Positions 51,317-59,119 of a stretch of DNA of 64,000 nucleotides are shown here, one piece after another; within the stretch, counting starts at the first letter, position 1, and every line of letters starts with the position of its first letter. The notes under the pieces were generated by a model. It saw nothing but the letters and a program-made list of their open reading frames with translations, was not told the DNA's origin and did not search any database. The position numbers were made by a program, and so were the translations under genes. Origin of the DNA: CAZSAT01 sp964604675 (lineage in GTDB: Bacteria; Myxococcota_A; UBA796; CAJQPC01); NCBI GenBank assembly GCA_964604675.1, contig CAZSAT010000015.1, positions 1-64,000 of the forward strand. The letters run 5' to 3'.

Positions 51317-52032
51317 GGTGCCTCCAGCACCACGAGACCCGCCACCGGGAAGAGCCAGCGGCTCTGGACCACGGTGAAGCCCTGCCCCTCGGCCAGCGCC
51401 ACGAACTCGTCCTGCGACACGTAGGCCGACATCGAGTTCGCCAGGTAGGTGTAGGCGCCTCGATCCCCCGAGATCAGGCCGCCCACCAGCGGCAGCACCA
51501 CCCGATCGAAGACCGCGTGGAAGGCCCAGGCGAAGAGGTTCGTCGGCCGGAACAGCTCGAGCACCGCCACCCGCGCGCCCGGGCGAAGCACGCGGCGGAG
51601 CTCCCGCAGGGCCAAGGCGTTGTCGGGCACGTTCCGCAGCCCGAAGCCGCAGGTGGCCGCCGCGAAGTGCTCGTCGTCGAAGGGCAGCTCCTGCGCTTCG
51701 GCGCACACCAGCGCCACCGGCGCGTCCGCTGGGAGTCGCTTGGCTCCCTCGTCCAGCATGGCCTGCGCGAAGTCGGCCGCCGTGACGTGGGTGGCGCCAC
51801 GAGCGAGCAGGTCCAGCGTGAGGTCGAGGGTGCCCGCGCACAGATCCAGCACGGCAGCCTGGGCGCCGACGCCGAGCGCGTCGATGGCCGCCTTCCGCCA
51901 CAGCGCGTCGATGCCGAAGGTCATCACCCGGTTCGTGAGCACGTAGGTGGGGGCGATGCGCGAGAACATGTCGCGCACCAGGTCCCCGCGCACGTCGGCG
52001 GCGGGCACGGCGCCGGTGATGCGCTCGCTCAT
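51313..52032 (-). CDS. ubiE: UbiE/MenG demethylmenaquinone methyltransferase
   Basis: A 239-residue class I SAM-dependent methyltransferase. The start region FSRIAPTYVLTNRVMTFG (~24-41) and LWRKAAIDALG match the UbiE/MenG family, motif I is AVLDLCAGTLDLTL (~60-73), and GFGLRNVPD (~129-137) is the family signature. It methylates demethylmenaquinone, the last step of menaquinone synthesis. ATG 52032 overlaps the polyprenyl synthase stop, and its own stop overlaps the ubiX start, so the first three genes are translationally linked. Confidence 0.92.
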   Translation of the reverse strand: MSERITGAVPAADVRGDLVRDMFSRIAPTYVLTNRVMTFGIDALWRKAAIDALGVGAQAAVLDLCAGTLDLTLDLLARGATHVTAADFAQAMLDEGAKRLPADAPVALVCAEAQELPFDDEHFAAATCGFGLRNVPDNALALRELRRVLRPGARVAVLELFRPTNLFAWAFHAVFDRVVLPLVGGLISGDRGAYTYLANSMSAYVSQDEFVALAEGQGFTVVQSRWLFPVAGLVVLEAP

Positions 52033-53060
52033 CGAACACGCTCCACCAGGTACCAGGCGAGGCGGATCAGCGCGTCCTTGTGCAGGCTGTCGGGCAGGGT
52101 GGCGAGCGCCTCGATGCCCGCCTCGGTCCAGCGACGGGCGTCGGCCAGGGACGCCTCGAGCGCGCCGCTGTCACGCACCAGGCCCACGAGCTCCGGCAGC
52201 TCCCCATCGCTGGGTGGACCGGCCTCGAGGCGCTCCCGGAGCCCCTCGACCCGCTCGAAGGCGTGGAGCAAGGGGAGCGTGATCTTGCGCTCGCGCAGGT
52301 CGGCGCCCACCAGCTTGCCCGTGACCCGAGCGTCGCCGCCATAGTCCAGCACGTCGTCGGTGACCTGGAAGGCCACGCCGACCTTGCGGCCGAAGGCCTC
52401 CATGTGGGCCGCGAGCGGCTCCTGCTCCGACACCCAGGCACCGACGGCGGCGCACCAGGCGATGAGGGCCGCCGACTTCTTGTCGACCGTCTCGAGCCAC
52501 GCCGCGCGGGTGGTGGAGAGGTCGCCCGCGTGCACCAGCTGCAGCACCTCGCCCTCGGCCATGGCCGTGACCGCGCGCGCCAACTCGGTGACGGCTGCGT
52601 GGCTGCCCTCTTCGCTGGCGAGCAGGATGGCGCGCGCCAGGCAGAAGTCGCCCGAGAGGATCGTGCAGGCGTTGCCGTGCACGAGGTGCGCGGCCGGCTT
52701 CCCCCGGCGCTCGTCGGCGTCGTCCACCACGTCGTCGTGGAGCAGCGAGCCCAGGTGGATGAGCTCGCCCACGCACATCAGTCGGGCGATGTCACCGCCC
52801 AGCCCCGCAGCGCGGCACCCGAGCGCGGTCAAGAGCGGACGGAGCCGCTTGCCACCCGCCTCGGCGAGGTAGCTGCCCACCGCAGACACCTGCCGCACGT
52901 CGCTTCCGAGCAGCCGAGCGAGCTGGCTCTCGGCCGCCGCCATGTCGTCGCCCACCAGGGCGAAGGCGTCCGCCGGCGTGGCGATGCGGGTGAGCGGCGA
53001 GCCGCCGACCACCCCGACGGGGCGAAGGCGGCGGGGGAGGGTGGAGGCGATGCCTTCCAT
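52029..53060 (-). CDS. Polyprenyl diphosphate synthase
   Basis: A 343-residue trans-prenyltransferase. The first Asp-rich motif is LLHDDVVDDADERRG (~106-120) and the second VTDDVLDYGGD (~226-236); KRLRPLL near residue 71 binds pyrophosphate, and GKPAAH is in place. It makes the long isoprenoid side chain for menaquinone. Placement as first gene of the operon fits this. ATG 53060 has a CTGGAG-type site upstream; the N-terminal ~30 residues are unconserved and the start could be further in. Chain length cannot be judged. Confidence 0.9.
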   Translation of the reverse strand: MEGIASTLPRRLRPVGVVGGSPLTRIATPADAFALVGDDMAAAESQLARLLGSDVRQVSAVGSYLAEAGGKRLRPLLTALGCRAAGLGGDIARLMCVGELIHLGSLLHDDVVDDADERRGKPAAHLVHGNACTILSGDFCLARAILLASEEGSHAAVTELARAVTAMAEGEVLQLVHAGDLSTTRAAWLETVDKKSAALIAWCAAVGAWVSEQEPLAAHMEAFGRKVGVAFQVTDDVLDYGGDARVTGKLVGADLRERKITLPLLHAFERVEGLRERLEAGPPSDGELPELVGLVRDSGALEASLADARRWTEAGIEALATLPDSLHKDALIRLAWYLVERVR

Positions 53061-53117
53061 GAAGCACTCCAGGGTGGTCGCTTCCCGGATCGCCCCTTAA
53101 ACGGGTGGCACTGGGAT

Positions 53118-53133
53118 TTCAATGTTGATTGAA
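53118..53133. promoter_or_regulatory. Palindrome TTCAAT-GTTG-ATTGAA over the regulator start codon
   Basis: Perfect six-pair inverted repeat with the ATG (53122) inside; it also contains an overlapping TCAA-TG-TTGA palindrome (53119-53128). AT-rich palindromes of this sort are rare here. A self-regulatory operator for the GbsR/MarR protein, within reach of the divergent menaquinone operon, is likely. Confidence 0.55.
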
Positions 53134-53712
53134 GCTTCTGAAGCCGACCTCACGACCGCCGAGCAGGCGCTGGACCGCGCGGTGGAGATCACGGCCGCCA
53201 CGGTCGGCGAGCTGATGGGCTTCTGGGGCTTCAAGCCGTCGATGGGGCGCGTGTGGGCGGTGCTGTACCTCTCGCAGGACCCACTCCACGCCGACGAGCT
53301 CCAGGCGCGCACCGGCCTCTCTTCGGGCTCGATCTCGATGACGATCAAGGAGCTCGAGCAGTGGCGGGTGGTCCGCCGGGTGTCCGTGCCCGGTGACCGG
53401 CGCCGGGCCTGGCGTGCGGAGAACGACATCCTGGCCATGGTGACGCGGGTGTTCCGGATGCGAGAGCTCACCCTCGTGCGTGATGCGAGCCGGGAGTTGC
53501 GGGAAGCCCTCCGCCTGCTCGACGACGACGCGCCGTCCAGCTCGCCCGAGTCGATGATGCGCGTGCGCTTCGTGGCCACACGCGTGCGCCACCTCCTGGA
53601 TCTGGCCCGCACGGGCGAGCGCATCGTGGAACGCCTGAGCCGCAGCGGCTCTGCTGACCTGTCACCGCTCAAGGGCTGGCTGTCGGCGGTCAGGCGCGCG
53701 GGCCGTGGCTGA
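53122..53712 (+). CDS. GbsR/MarR-family transcriptional regulator
   Basis: A 196-residue winged-helix regulator. The helix-turn-helix lies at ~45-100 (LSQDPLHADELQARTGLSSGSISMTIKELEQW, with the wing VRRVSVPGDRRRAWRAE), in the GbsR arrangement with a C-terminal helical dimerisation region (~100-180). It is divergent from the polyprenyl synthase/menaquinone operon by 61 bases and its start lies inside a palindrome, so it probably represses itself and may control the operon. The ligand is unknown. ATG 53122 has no good ribosome binding site. Confidence 0.83.
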   Translation: MLIEASEADLTTAEQALDRAVEITAATVGELMGFWGFKPSMGRVWAVLYLSQDPLHADELQARTGLSSGSISMTIKELEQWRVVRRVSVPGDRRRAWRAENDILAMVTRVFRMRELTLVRDASRELREALRLLDDDAPSSSPESMMRVRFVATRVRHLLDLARTGERIVERLSRSGSADLSPLKGWLSAVRRAGRG

Positions 53713-53750
53713 CGGCCCGTGCTACGTTTCGGACCTTCGCGAGGCTTGAG

Positions 53751-54512
53751 ATGACGCTTCTGACCTTCCTGTTGGCCTGCTCCGATCCGCCCTCGGTGGA
53801 CGTCAAGGTCGTGGACATCTGGAACAAGCCGGTCGCCTCCGCCACCGTGGCGATCGAGGGTGACAGCAACCACTACACGGTGGATGGCTCCGGGAAGGTC
53901 CACATCGAGGTCCAGGCGGGCACCGTGCGGCTGCTCGGCGGCGCCGATGGCTACATCAAGGACCTGCAGTCGGTCGACGTGGCCGAGGACATGGACGCGC
54001 CGGCCACCAGCACGCTCACCCTCTTCCCGATCCCCGAGGGCCCGGGCTTCCACGGCATCGGCAACAAGGGCTACGTGGCCCTGAAGTCGGTGCCGGTGAA
54101 GACCGTGGCCAACGAGCTCGACACGCTCATCGGCATCAACGACCAGCCCAACGATGTGCTGCCGGCGGCCAAGCCGGGCCAGCGGTTCCTGTTCCAGTCG
54201 ACGCTCCGGCCGGAAGAGCTCGGCCGCTTCGACCTCGCGGTGTCCAAGCTCCACTTCATCGAGACGGCCACGGTCAAGGGCGTGCTCGGTGAGACCGAGA
54301 TCGACGTGGACCTCTGGGTGGCCGATGGCGACATCGACTTCGACGTGCGCGGCACGCAGGCGGCCGACAACTACCTCTTGACCACCACCACGGCGCTGGA
54401 GCCGGGCGTGTACGCCTTCCACGCCCAGGAGATGCTCAACGACACCGACACGAAGCAGGTCGACCACCTCCCGGAGGAGCTCCGGGTGGTCTACCCCTTC
54501 GAGGTGAAGTAG
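53751..54512 (+). CDS. Hypothetical lipoprotein with carboxypeptidase-regulatory-like domain
   Basis: A 253-residue predicted lipoprotein (MTLLTFLLAC; Cys at 10). Residues ~15-85 (VDVKVVDIWNKPVASATVAI...VDGSGKVHIEVQAGTV) resemble a carboxypeptidase-regulatory/CnaB-like beta-sandwich. The rest is a mixed domain ending in VVYPFEVK, without a recognised family. GAGG precedes the ATG at a normal distance. The kinase-FGE gene starts seven bases after its stop, so the two may form an operon and function together at the envelope. Confidence 0.7.
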   Translation: MTLLTFLLACSDPPSVDVKVVDIWNKPVASATVAIEGDSNHYTVDGSGKVHIEVQAGTVRLLGGADGYIKDLQSVDVAEDMDAPATSTLTLFPIPEGPGFHGIGNKGYVALKSVPVKTVANELDTLIGINDQPNDVLPAAKPGQRFLFQSTLRPEELGRFDLAVSKLHFIETATVKGVLGETEIDVDLWVADGDIDFDVRGTQAADNYLLTTTTALEPGVYAFHAQEMLNDTDTKQVDHLPEELRVVYPFEVK

Positions 54513-54519
54513 CTCCGGG

Positions 54520-57018
54520 ATGCCGACGCTCCCCGACGCCGATGCGCGGTACGCGCCCGGCGCGCACATCGGGGAAGGTGGCACCGCCATGGTCCGAGAG
54601 GCCTACGACGAGACGCTGAAGCGTCAGGTGGCGCTCAAGCGCCTGCACGCAGACCTGCTCCGCGACGACGACTACCGCCGCCGCTTCGTGGAGGAGGCCC
54701 AGGCCGCCGCCCAGCTGGAGCACCCCAACGTGGTGCCCATCTACGACCTGGGGTTGGACGCCCAGGGGCCGTACTTCACCATGAAGCGCATCCGCGGTCT
54801 CACCCTCCGCGACGTGGTGCGCGGTGTGGGAGAGGGTGGTCAGCACCGCGGGCGCCCCTACGCCGAGCTCTACCCGGCCCGCCGGCGCATCGAGATCCTG
54901 GTCGCGGTGTGCCAGGGCGTGGCGTACGCCCACCAGAAGGGCGTGCTCCACCGGGACCTGAAGTCCGCCAACATCATGGTCGGCGACTTCGGCGAGGTCC
55001 GCGTGATGGACTGGGGCCTCGCCAAGGTGCGCGGCGACGCCGAGATCACCGGCGGGCCACGCATCACCACGTCGTCGATCGAGCGCGGCGACGACGCCAC
55101 CCAGCTGGGTGCGGTCTACGGCACGCCCTCCTACATGTCGCCGGAACAGGCCCGCAGCATGGCGCTGGTGGACGAGCGCAGCGACGTGTACAGCCTGGGC
55201 GCCGTGCTCTACGAGATCCTCGGAGGCGCCCGCCCCTACGCCGTGAGCTCCCAACAAGCGCTGGTCGCGCTCCACGGTGGGCCGCCGGCCCCGCTTCACC
55301 ACGGCGCACCGGGCTTCGAGAGCCTCCCGAGCGAGCTGGTCGCCATCTGCCACCGCGCCATGGCCCGGGCGCCCGAAGACCGGTACCCATCGGTGGCAGC
55401 GCTCCGCGACGACCTGCAGGCGTGGCTCGACGGCCGGGCCACCCAGGCCGCCCCGGACACGGCCTGGACCGCCACCGCGCGGCGCCTCCACCGGCACCGC
55501 CGCGAACTCGCTGCGGTGCTCGGCACCGCCGTGCTCCTCGGCGGCCTGGCCCTGGGCGCACGCACCGGGCAACGTCAGGCCGAGGTCGACGCGATCCTGG
55601 CCAAGGCGCGCAGCAAGCGAAGCTACGCGGCGGGCGCGTTCGAGAAGGCCTTGAACGCTGCGCCCGGCGACGACGATCCGTACCAGGCGCAGGTCCTGGC
55701 CAGCCTCGCCGGAAAGGGGGCACGTGGCTTCTTCGACACCCTGGGCGACCAGGTGCAGCAGCTCGAGCGCGCCCTGCAGATCACGCCCAGCAGCGTCGAG
55801 GTGCGCACCGAGCTCGCCGAGACGCACATGGCGCTCTGGCGGGTCGCGCTCTACCAGGACAACGAGGCCCTCCAGCAGGAGCACCGCAGGCGCGCCCTCT
55901 TCCACGCACCGGATCCGTCGGCCTACCAGGACGAGCTCGACGGCCAAGGCTGGCTCAGCGTAGTCGGCGCCGACGAGCTGCGGCTGTACCGCTACGTGGA
56001 GGTGAGCGCGCGCCAGAAGGACACCATGGCGCCGGCCCGCCTGGTGCCACTCCCGTGGGATCTGGCCACGGGCAAGGTGGCGGCCGGGGCCGAGGATCGG
56101 GCCAAGCTGCGCCTGCTCGACGACGAGCCGCCCGAGGGCGAGCACCTCTATCCACTGGCCGACACGCCGACGTGGGCCGGACGGCTGCAGCTCCCCCCGG
56201 GGAGTTGGCTGCTGGAGGCCCGGAAGGAAGGCCGAACCTGGCGCGTGCCGGTGCTGCTCGAGCGGGGTGAGGAGCGCCTGCTCGCGCTCACCCCACCCCC
56301 TGAAGATCTGCCTCGGTTCACCTGGGTGATGGGAGGCGACTTCGTGGTCGGGGGCAAGACCGCCGGCGCCCTCGCCCCTGGAGTCGAGCGGGTCGAGCCG
56401 TTCTGGCTGGCGACCGACGAGGTCACGATGAGGGCCTATGGGCAGTTCTTGGCGGCGCTCGCCCTGGAGCGTCCGGACGAGGCGACCCAGCGCTTGCCGC
56501 GCGACTTCGGCGGGCTCATCGGAGCGATGCGTGACGGGCGGCTGGTCAGCGTCGAGGCGATGGACGCCGAGCGCTTCGCGTCCTCGCCGGTCCGGGGCGT
56601 GAGCCTCTCCGACGCCCAGGCCTACATCGCCTGGCGCTCGGCTCAGGATGGGCGCAGGTACCGCTTACCCACCGATCTGGAGTGGGAGGCGGCGTGCCGA
56701 GGTGCCGATGGCCGCGCCTTCAGCTGGGGAGCCGCTCCTGCGGTGGGTCTGGCCACCGTGCTGTCGGGCTACGGCGACTCCGGCGCCACCGTGAGCTGGG
56801 ACTGGCGCGACGGAGCCGACGAGTCGCCCTGGGGCGTGCACAGCATGGCCGGCTCGGTCGCCGAGTGGACGTCGACGCAGCGCACACCGACCGAGGCGGT
56901 GATCCGAGGCAATGCCTGGTCGATCCAGCCCGTCGGGCTCCGCTGCGCCTTCCGAACCTCGGGCCGGGAGGACTACTTCCACCCCACCATCGGCTTCCGC
57001 CTGGCGCTGGACCCCTGA
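54520..57018 (+). CDS. Transmembrane Ser/Thr kinase with C-terminal FGE-sulfatase domain (kinase 5)
   Basis: 832 residues. Kinase domain ~11-290: glycine loop GEGGTAMV, catalytic HRDLKSAN (144-151), but the Mg-binding DFG is DWG (164-166), followed by Leu-Ala-Lys; SPEQARSM is intact. One membrane helix (AAVLGTAVLLGGLALGA, ~331-347) leads to an extracytoplasmic region with TPR-like helices (~350-470) and a formylglycine-generating-enzyme/SUMF1-like domain (~601-832) containing AYIAWRSAQDG, RLPTDLEWEAACRG and SMAGSVAEWTST. Such domains in kinases are thought to be sensory rather than catalytic. It follows the lipoprotein gene by seven bases. Convergent with the exonuclease at 57288. Confidence 0.88.
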   Translation: MPTLPDADARYAPGAHIGEGGTAMVREAYDETLKRQVALKRLHADLLRDDDYRRRFVEEAQAAAQLEHPNVVPIYDLGLDAQGPYFTMKRIRGLTLRDVVRGVGEGGQHRGRPYAELYPARRRIEILVAVCQGVAYAHQKGVLHRDLKSANIMVGDFGEVRVMDWGLAKVRGDAEITGGPRITTSSIERGDDATQLGAVYGTPSYMSPEQARSMALVDERSDVYSLGAVLYEILGGARPYAVSSQQALVALHGGPPAPLHHGAPGFESLPSELVAICHRAMARAPEDRYPSVAALRDDLQAWLDGRATQAAPDTAWTATARRLHRHRRELAAVLGTAVLLGGLALGARTGQRQAEVDAILAKARSKRSYAAGAFEKALNAAPGDDDPYQAQVLASLAGKGARGFFDTLGDQVQQLERALQITPSSVEVRTELAETHMALWRVALYQDNEALQQEHRRRALFHAPDPSAYQDELDGQGWLSVVGADELRLYRYVEVSARQKDTMAPARLVPLPWDLATGKVAAGAEDRAKLRLLDDEPPEGEHLYPLADTPTWAGRLQLPPGSWLLEARKEGRTWRVPVLLERGEERLLALTPPPEDLPRFTWVMGGDFVVGGKTAGALAPGVERVEPFWLATDEVTMRAYGQFLAALALERPDEATQRLPRDFGGLIGAMRDGRLVSVEAMDAERFASSPVRGVSLSDAQAYIAWRSAQDGRRYRLPTDLEWEAACRGADGRAFSWGAAPAVGLATVLSGYGDSGATVSWDWRDGADESPWGVHSMAGSVAEWTSTQRTPTEAVIRGNAWSIQPVGLRCAFRTSGREDYFHPTIGFRLALDP

Positions 57019-57030
57019 GCGCCCGCGTGA

Positions 57031-57067
57031 GGGGGGGGCTTTGAGGCCCCTCCTTTCAGAGGAGGAC
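57031..57067. terminator. Hairpins downstream of the kinase-FGE gene
   Basis: A G-run with a following GGCCCCTC arm can pair in more than one register, and CCTCCT/AGGAGG (around 57049-57065, loop TTCAG) forms a second stem, 13-50 bases after the stop. Probable transcription end in the convergent region. Confidence 0.4.
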
Positions 57068-57111
57068 TGCGCCCCGCCGAACGCCCCACAGGGGCAGAGA
57101 GGCGGGAGGGT

Positions 57112-57283
57112 GGTTCGTTACTGACGAACCGCCCAACTAGTTGACGGGCTCGTAGGTAACGAGCCCTTTCAACTACTGTCTCCTGCGGGGGCCAGCCCCC
57201 GCACCGCGCGCTGGGCGCGCTCCCCCCGGCCTTCGGCCGCCGCGCGCCGTGCGCGCGGGAGCGGTTCGTTACTAACGAACCGC
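57112..57283. repeat. Cluster of three palindromic hairpin repeats
   Basis: Unit 1: GGTTCGT-TACTG-ACGAACC (57112-57130). Unit 2: GGGCTCGT-AGGTA-ACGAGCCC (57146-57166) inside an outer TAGTTGA/TCAACTA stem (57138-57144 with 57169-57175). Unit 3: GCGGTTCGT-TACTA-ACGAACCGC (57261-57283), extendable to 11 pairs. Units 1 and 3 have near-identical loops and are both followed by CAACTAG/TCAACTA. The third ends in the stop region of the exonuclease gene. Repetitive extragenic palindromes or a bidirectional terminator. Confidence 0.7.
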
Positions 57284-57287
57284 TCAA

Positions 57288-57863
57288 CTAGCCGCCCCGC
57301 TGGCGGTCCAGCAGGGCCTTCAGGATCTCGGCCTGGTAGCGCGCGTCGTAGTCGGCGCGGTGCTTCTGCGACATGTCTTCCTCCGGCAGCCCGAGCCGCG
57401 CGCTCAGCGTGTCCTTGCCGGTGTCGAGCCAGTGGATGTCGAGCACGCCCGCCGCGAGCGCCTTGGTGTCGAGGGCCTTGTAGCCGAAGGGATTCCTCAG
57501 CCCCTCCGCCTTGTAGCACCAGCTCACGAAGCTCCAGTCGAAGGGCGCGTTGTGCCCCACGAACACCGGCTCGGAGCCCGGCGTGGCCGTGGCCTCCACC
57601 CATGCGGTGAGCTGCAACAGCCCCTCCCGCCGGGTCAGGCCCTCGCGCTTCAAGCGCTCGAGGTCGAGCCCGTTCACAGCCATGGCGCGGGCGTCCACCT
57701 TCGGACCCTCCGGCTTCAGCTCGAGGTAGAGGTCGTCGCCCAGGACCAGGCCTCCGTCGCCCGTCTCGGCGACCACGACGGCGCCGAGCGAGATCATGTC
57801 GTAGATCGCCGGCACGGTGCCGGAACATTCGATGTCGATGCAGTACCAGGTGGCGCGCGCCAT
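57288..57863 (-). CDS. DEDDh 3'-5' exonuclease
   Basis: A 191-residue single-domain exonuclease. Exo I: YCIDIECSGT (~7-16; Asp-x-Glu); Exo II: GHNAPFDWSFV (~102-112); Exo III: HRADYDARYQ (~168-177; HxAxxD). The size and motif order match oligoribonuclease/RNase T-like exonucleases; the substrate (RNA, small fragments or DNA ends) cannot be fixed. ATG 57863 has a GGAGGG-type ribosome binding site. Its stop codon lies within the conserved TCAACTA flank of a palindromic repeat. It is divergent from the retropepsin-like gene. Confidence 0.85.
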   Translation of the reverse strand: MARATWYCIDIECSGTVPAIYDMISLGAVVVAETGDGGLVLGDDLYLELKPEGPKVDARAMAVNGLDLERLKREGLTRREGLLQLTAWVEATATPGSEPVFVGHNAPFDWSFVSWCYKAEGLRNPFGYKALDTKALAAGVLDIHWLDTGKDTLSARLGLPEEDMSQKHRADYDARYQAEILKALLDRQRGG

Positions 57864-57975
57864 GAGACCCTCCGAGCCGGCTTTCTAATGCTCGTGGCAT
57901 GCTCGTGCACCGGGCTGCACCACCGAGGTGGGAAGAAGAAGCGGTCCCCGCGCGTAAGGAGGCCGAGGTGCCCGG

Positions 57976-59118
57976 ATGAACCGACTCGCAGCCAGCATCG
58001 TCCTCCTGCTCGGCGCCGTGCCGCTCACCACCGCGCTCGCGGCCCTCGTCGGGCTGGGCATGCACCGCAACGGTCCGGCGGCCGCCGTGGGCGTGGCGGC
58101 GGTCTGCTTGGTCTTCCTGCCGTGGATGGGGCTGGCCACGCTCTTCGGACGGGGCATCGGAGCCTACGCCGGCGCGGCCTGGGCCTGGGGCGCAGCGGCC
58201 CTGTTCACGCTCCCGATGTACTTCCCTGGCGAGCGGCAGGAGGCCATCGCCACCGGGTCCGCCGCCCTGGCTGCCCCCTTCGGGCCGCAGGCACTCGAGC
58301 GGGCGGTGTCGCTGGGCGAGCGGGTCGGCGACCTGCTCGGCGACGACGGTGTGCGCGGCACCACCCCCCCGCAAGAGGTCGAGGCGGAGTCGATCGACGC
58401 CGCGGAGGCGGTTGCGGACCTGCCCGAGCCCCGCGCTCTCCAGGAAGACGAGGTGGTGCTTCCCTACGAGGGCTCGGGGTCCAGCCTCCGGGTGCAGGTG
58501 GCCTTCGACGGGCCGGCGGCCACCGACGAGGTGTGGATGCTCTTCGACACGGGCGCCACCTTCACGACCCTCTCCACGGAGCGGCTCCGGCACCTGGGGG
58601 TGGAGGTGCCCGACGACGCACCGAGCGTGACCATGCAGACGGCGGGCGGCGAGCGCGAGGCACGCCTGGTGTTGCTCGACAGCGTGTGGGTGAGCGGCTT
58701 CGAGGTGAAGGGCGTGACGGTGGCGGTGTGCGAACCCTGCGCCGGCGACGACACCGAGGGCCTGTTGGGCTTGAACGTCACGGGTCAGTTCCAGGTCACG
58801 CTGGATCCGACCCGCAAGGAGCTGGTCCTCTCACCCCTCGACGACACCGATCGAAAGCTGGACATTGCCAACTGGCTGGACATCACCGCGCGGGCCACGT
58901 CCTGGTCCGACGGCCGCTTCCAGGTGGAGGTGGAGACCGACAACCTGGCCGACCGTCGTGTGAGCCGGGCGCGCGTGATGATCGAGTGTCCCGACGACCG
59001 CTTCCCCATCGATCTCGGGCCCTTGGACCCGAACGAGCAGGACACCACCAAGCGAGCGTTGCCGCGTGGCACCGCGTGCGGCGAGTACCGGGTGGTGTTG
59101 GACCGGGCGCGCTGGTAG
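57976..59118 (+). CDS. Membrane protein with retropepsin-like aspartyl protease domain
   Basis: A 380-residue protein: about three N-terminal membrane helices (1-95), a linker with an acidic segment, and a C-terminal domain (~150-300) with the retropepsin active-site motif LFDTGATFTTLS (~193-204). The GLLGLNVTGQF segment (~260-270) is the usual second conserved motif of single-lobe retropepsins (clan AA). The rest (~300-380) is beta-rich. Acts in the envelope as a predicted dimeric aspartic peptidase; the target is unknown. ATG 57976 with a purine-rich site upstream. It converges with the next gene with one base between stops. Confidence 0.8.
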   Translation: MNRLAASIVLLLGAVPLTTALAALVGLGMHRNGPAAAVGVAAVCLVFLPWMGLATLFGRGIGAYAGAAWAWGAAALFTLPMYFPGERQEAIATGSAALAAPFGPQALERAVSLGERVGDLLGDDGVRGTTPPQEVEAESIDAAEAVADLPEPRALQEDEVVLPYEGSGSSLRVQVAFDGPAATDEVWMLFDTGATFTTLSTERLRHLGVEVPDDAPSVTMQTAGGEREARLVLLDSVWVSGFEVKGVTVAVCEPCAGDDTEGLLGLNVTGQFQVTLDPTRKELVLSPLDDTDRKLDIANWLDITARATSWSDGRFQVEVETDNLADRRVSRARVMIECPDDRFPIDLGPLDPNEQDTTKRALPRGTACGEYRVVLDRARW

Positions 59119-59119
59119 C

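Noticed and set aside
53106..53120. Second sigma-54-like site (TGGCAC-N5-TTTC) before the GbsR/MarR gene
   Set aside because: The invariant -12 GC is missing (TTTC instead of TTGC), so it does not meet the requirement that the 14495 site meets.
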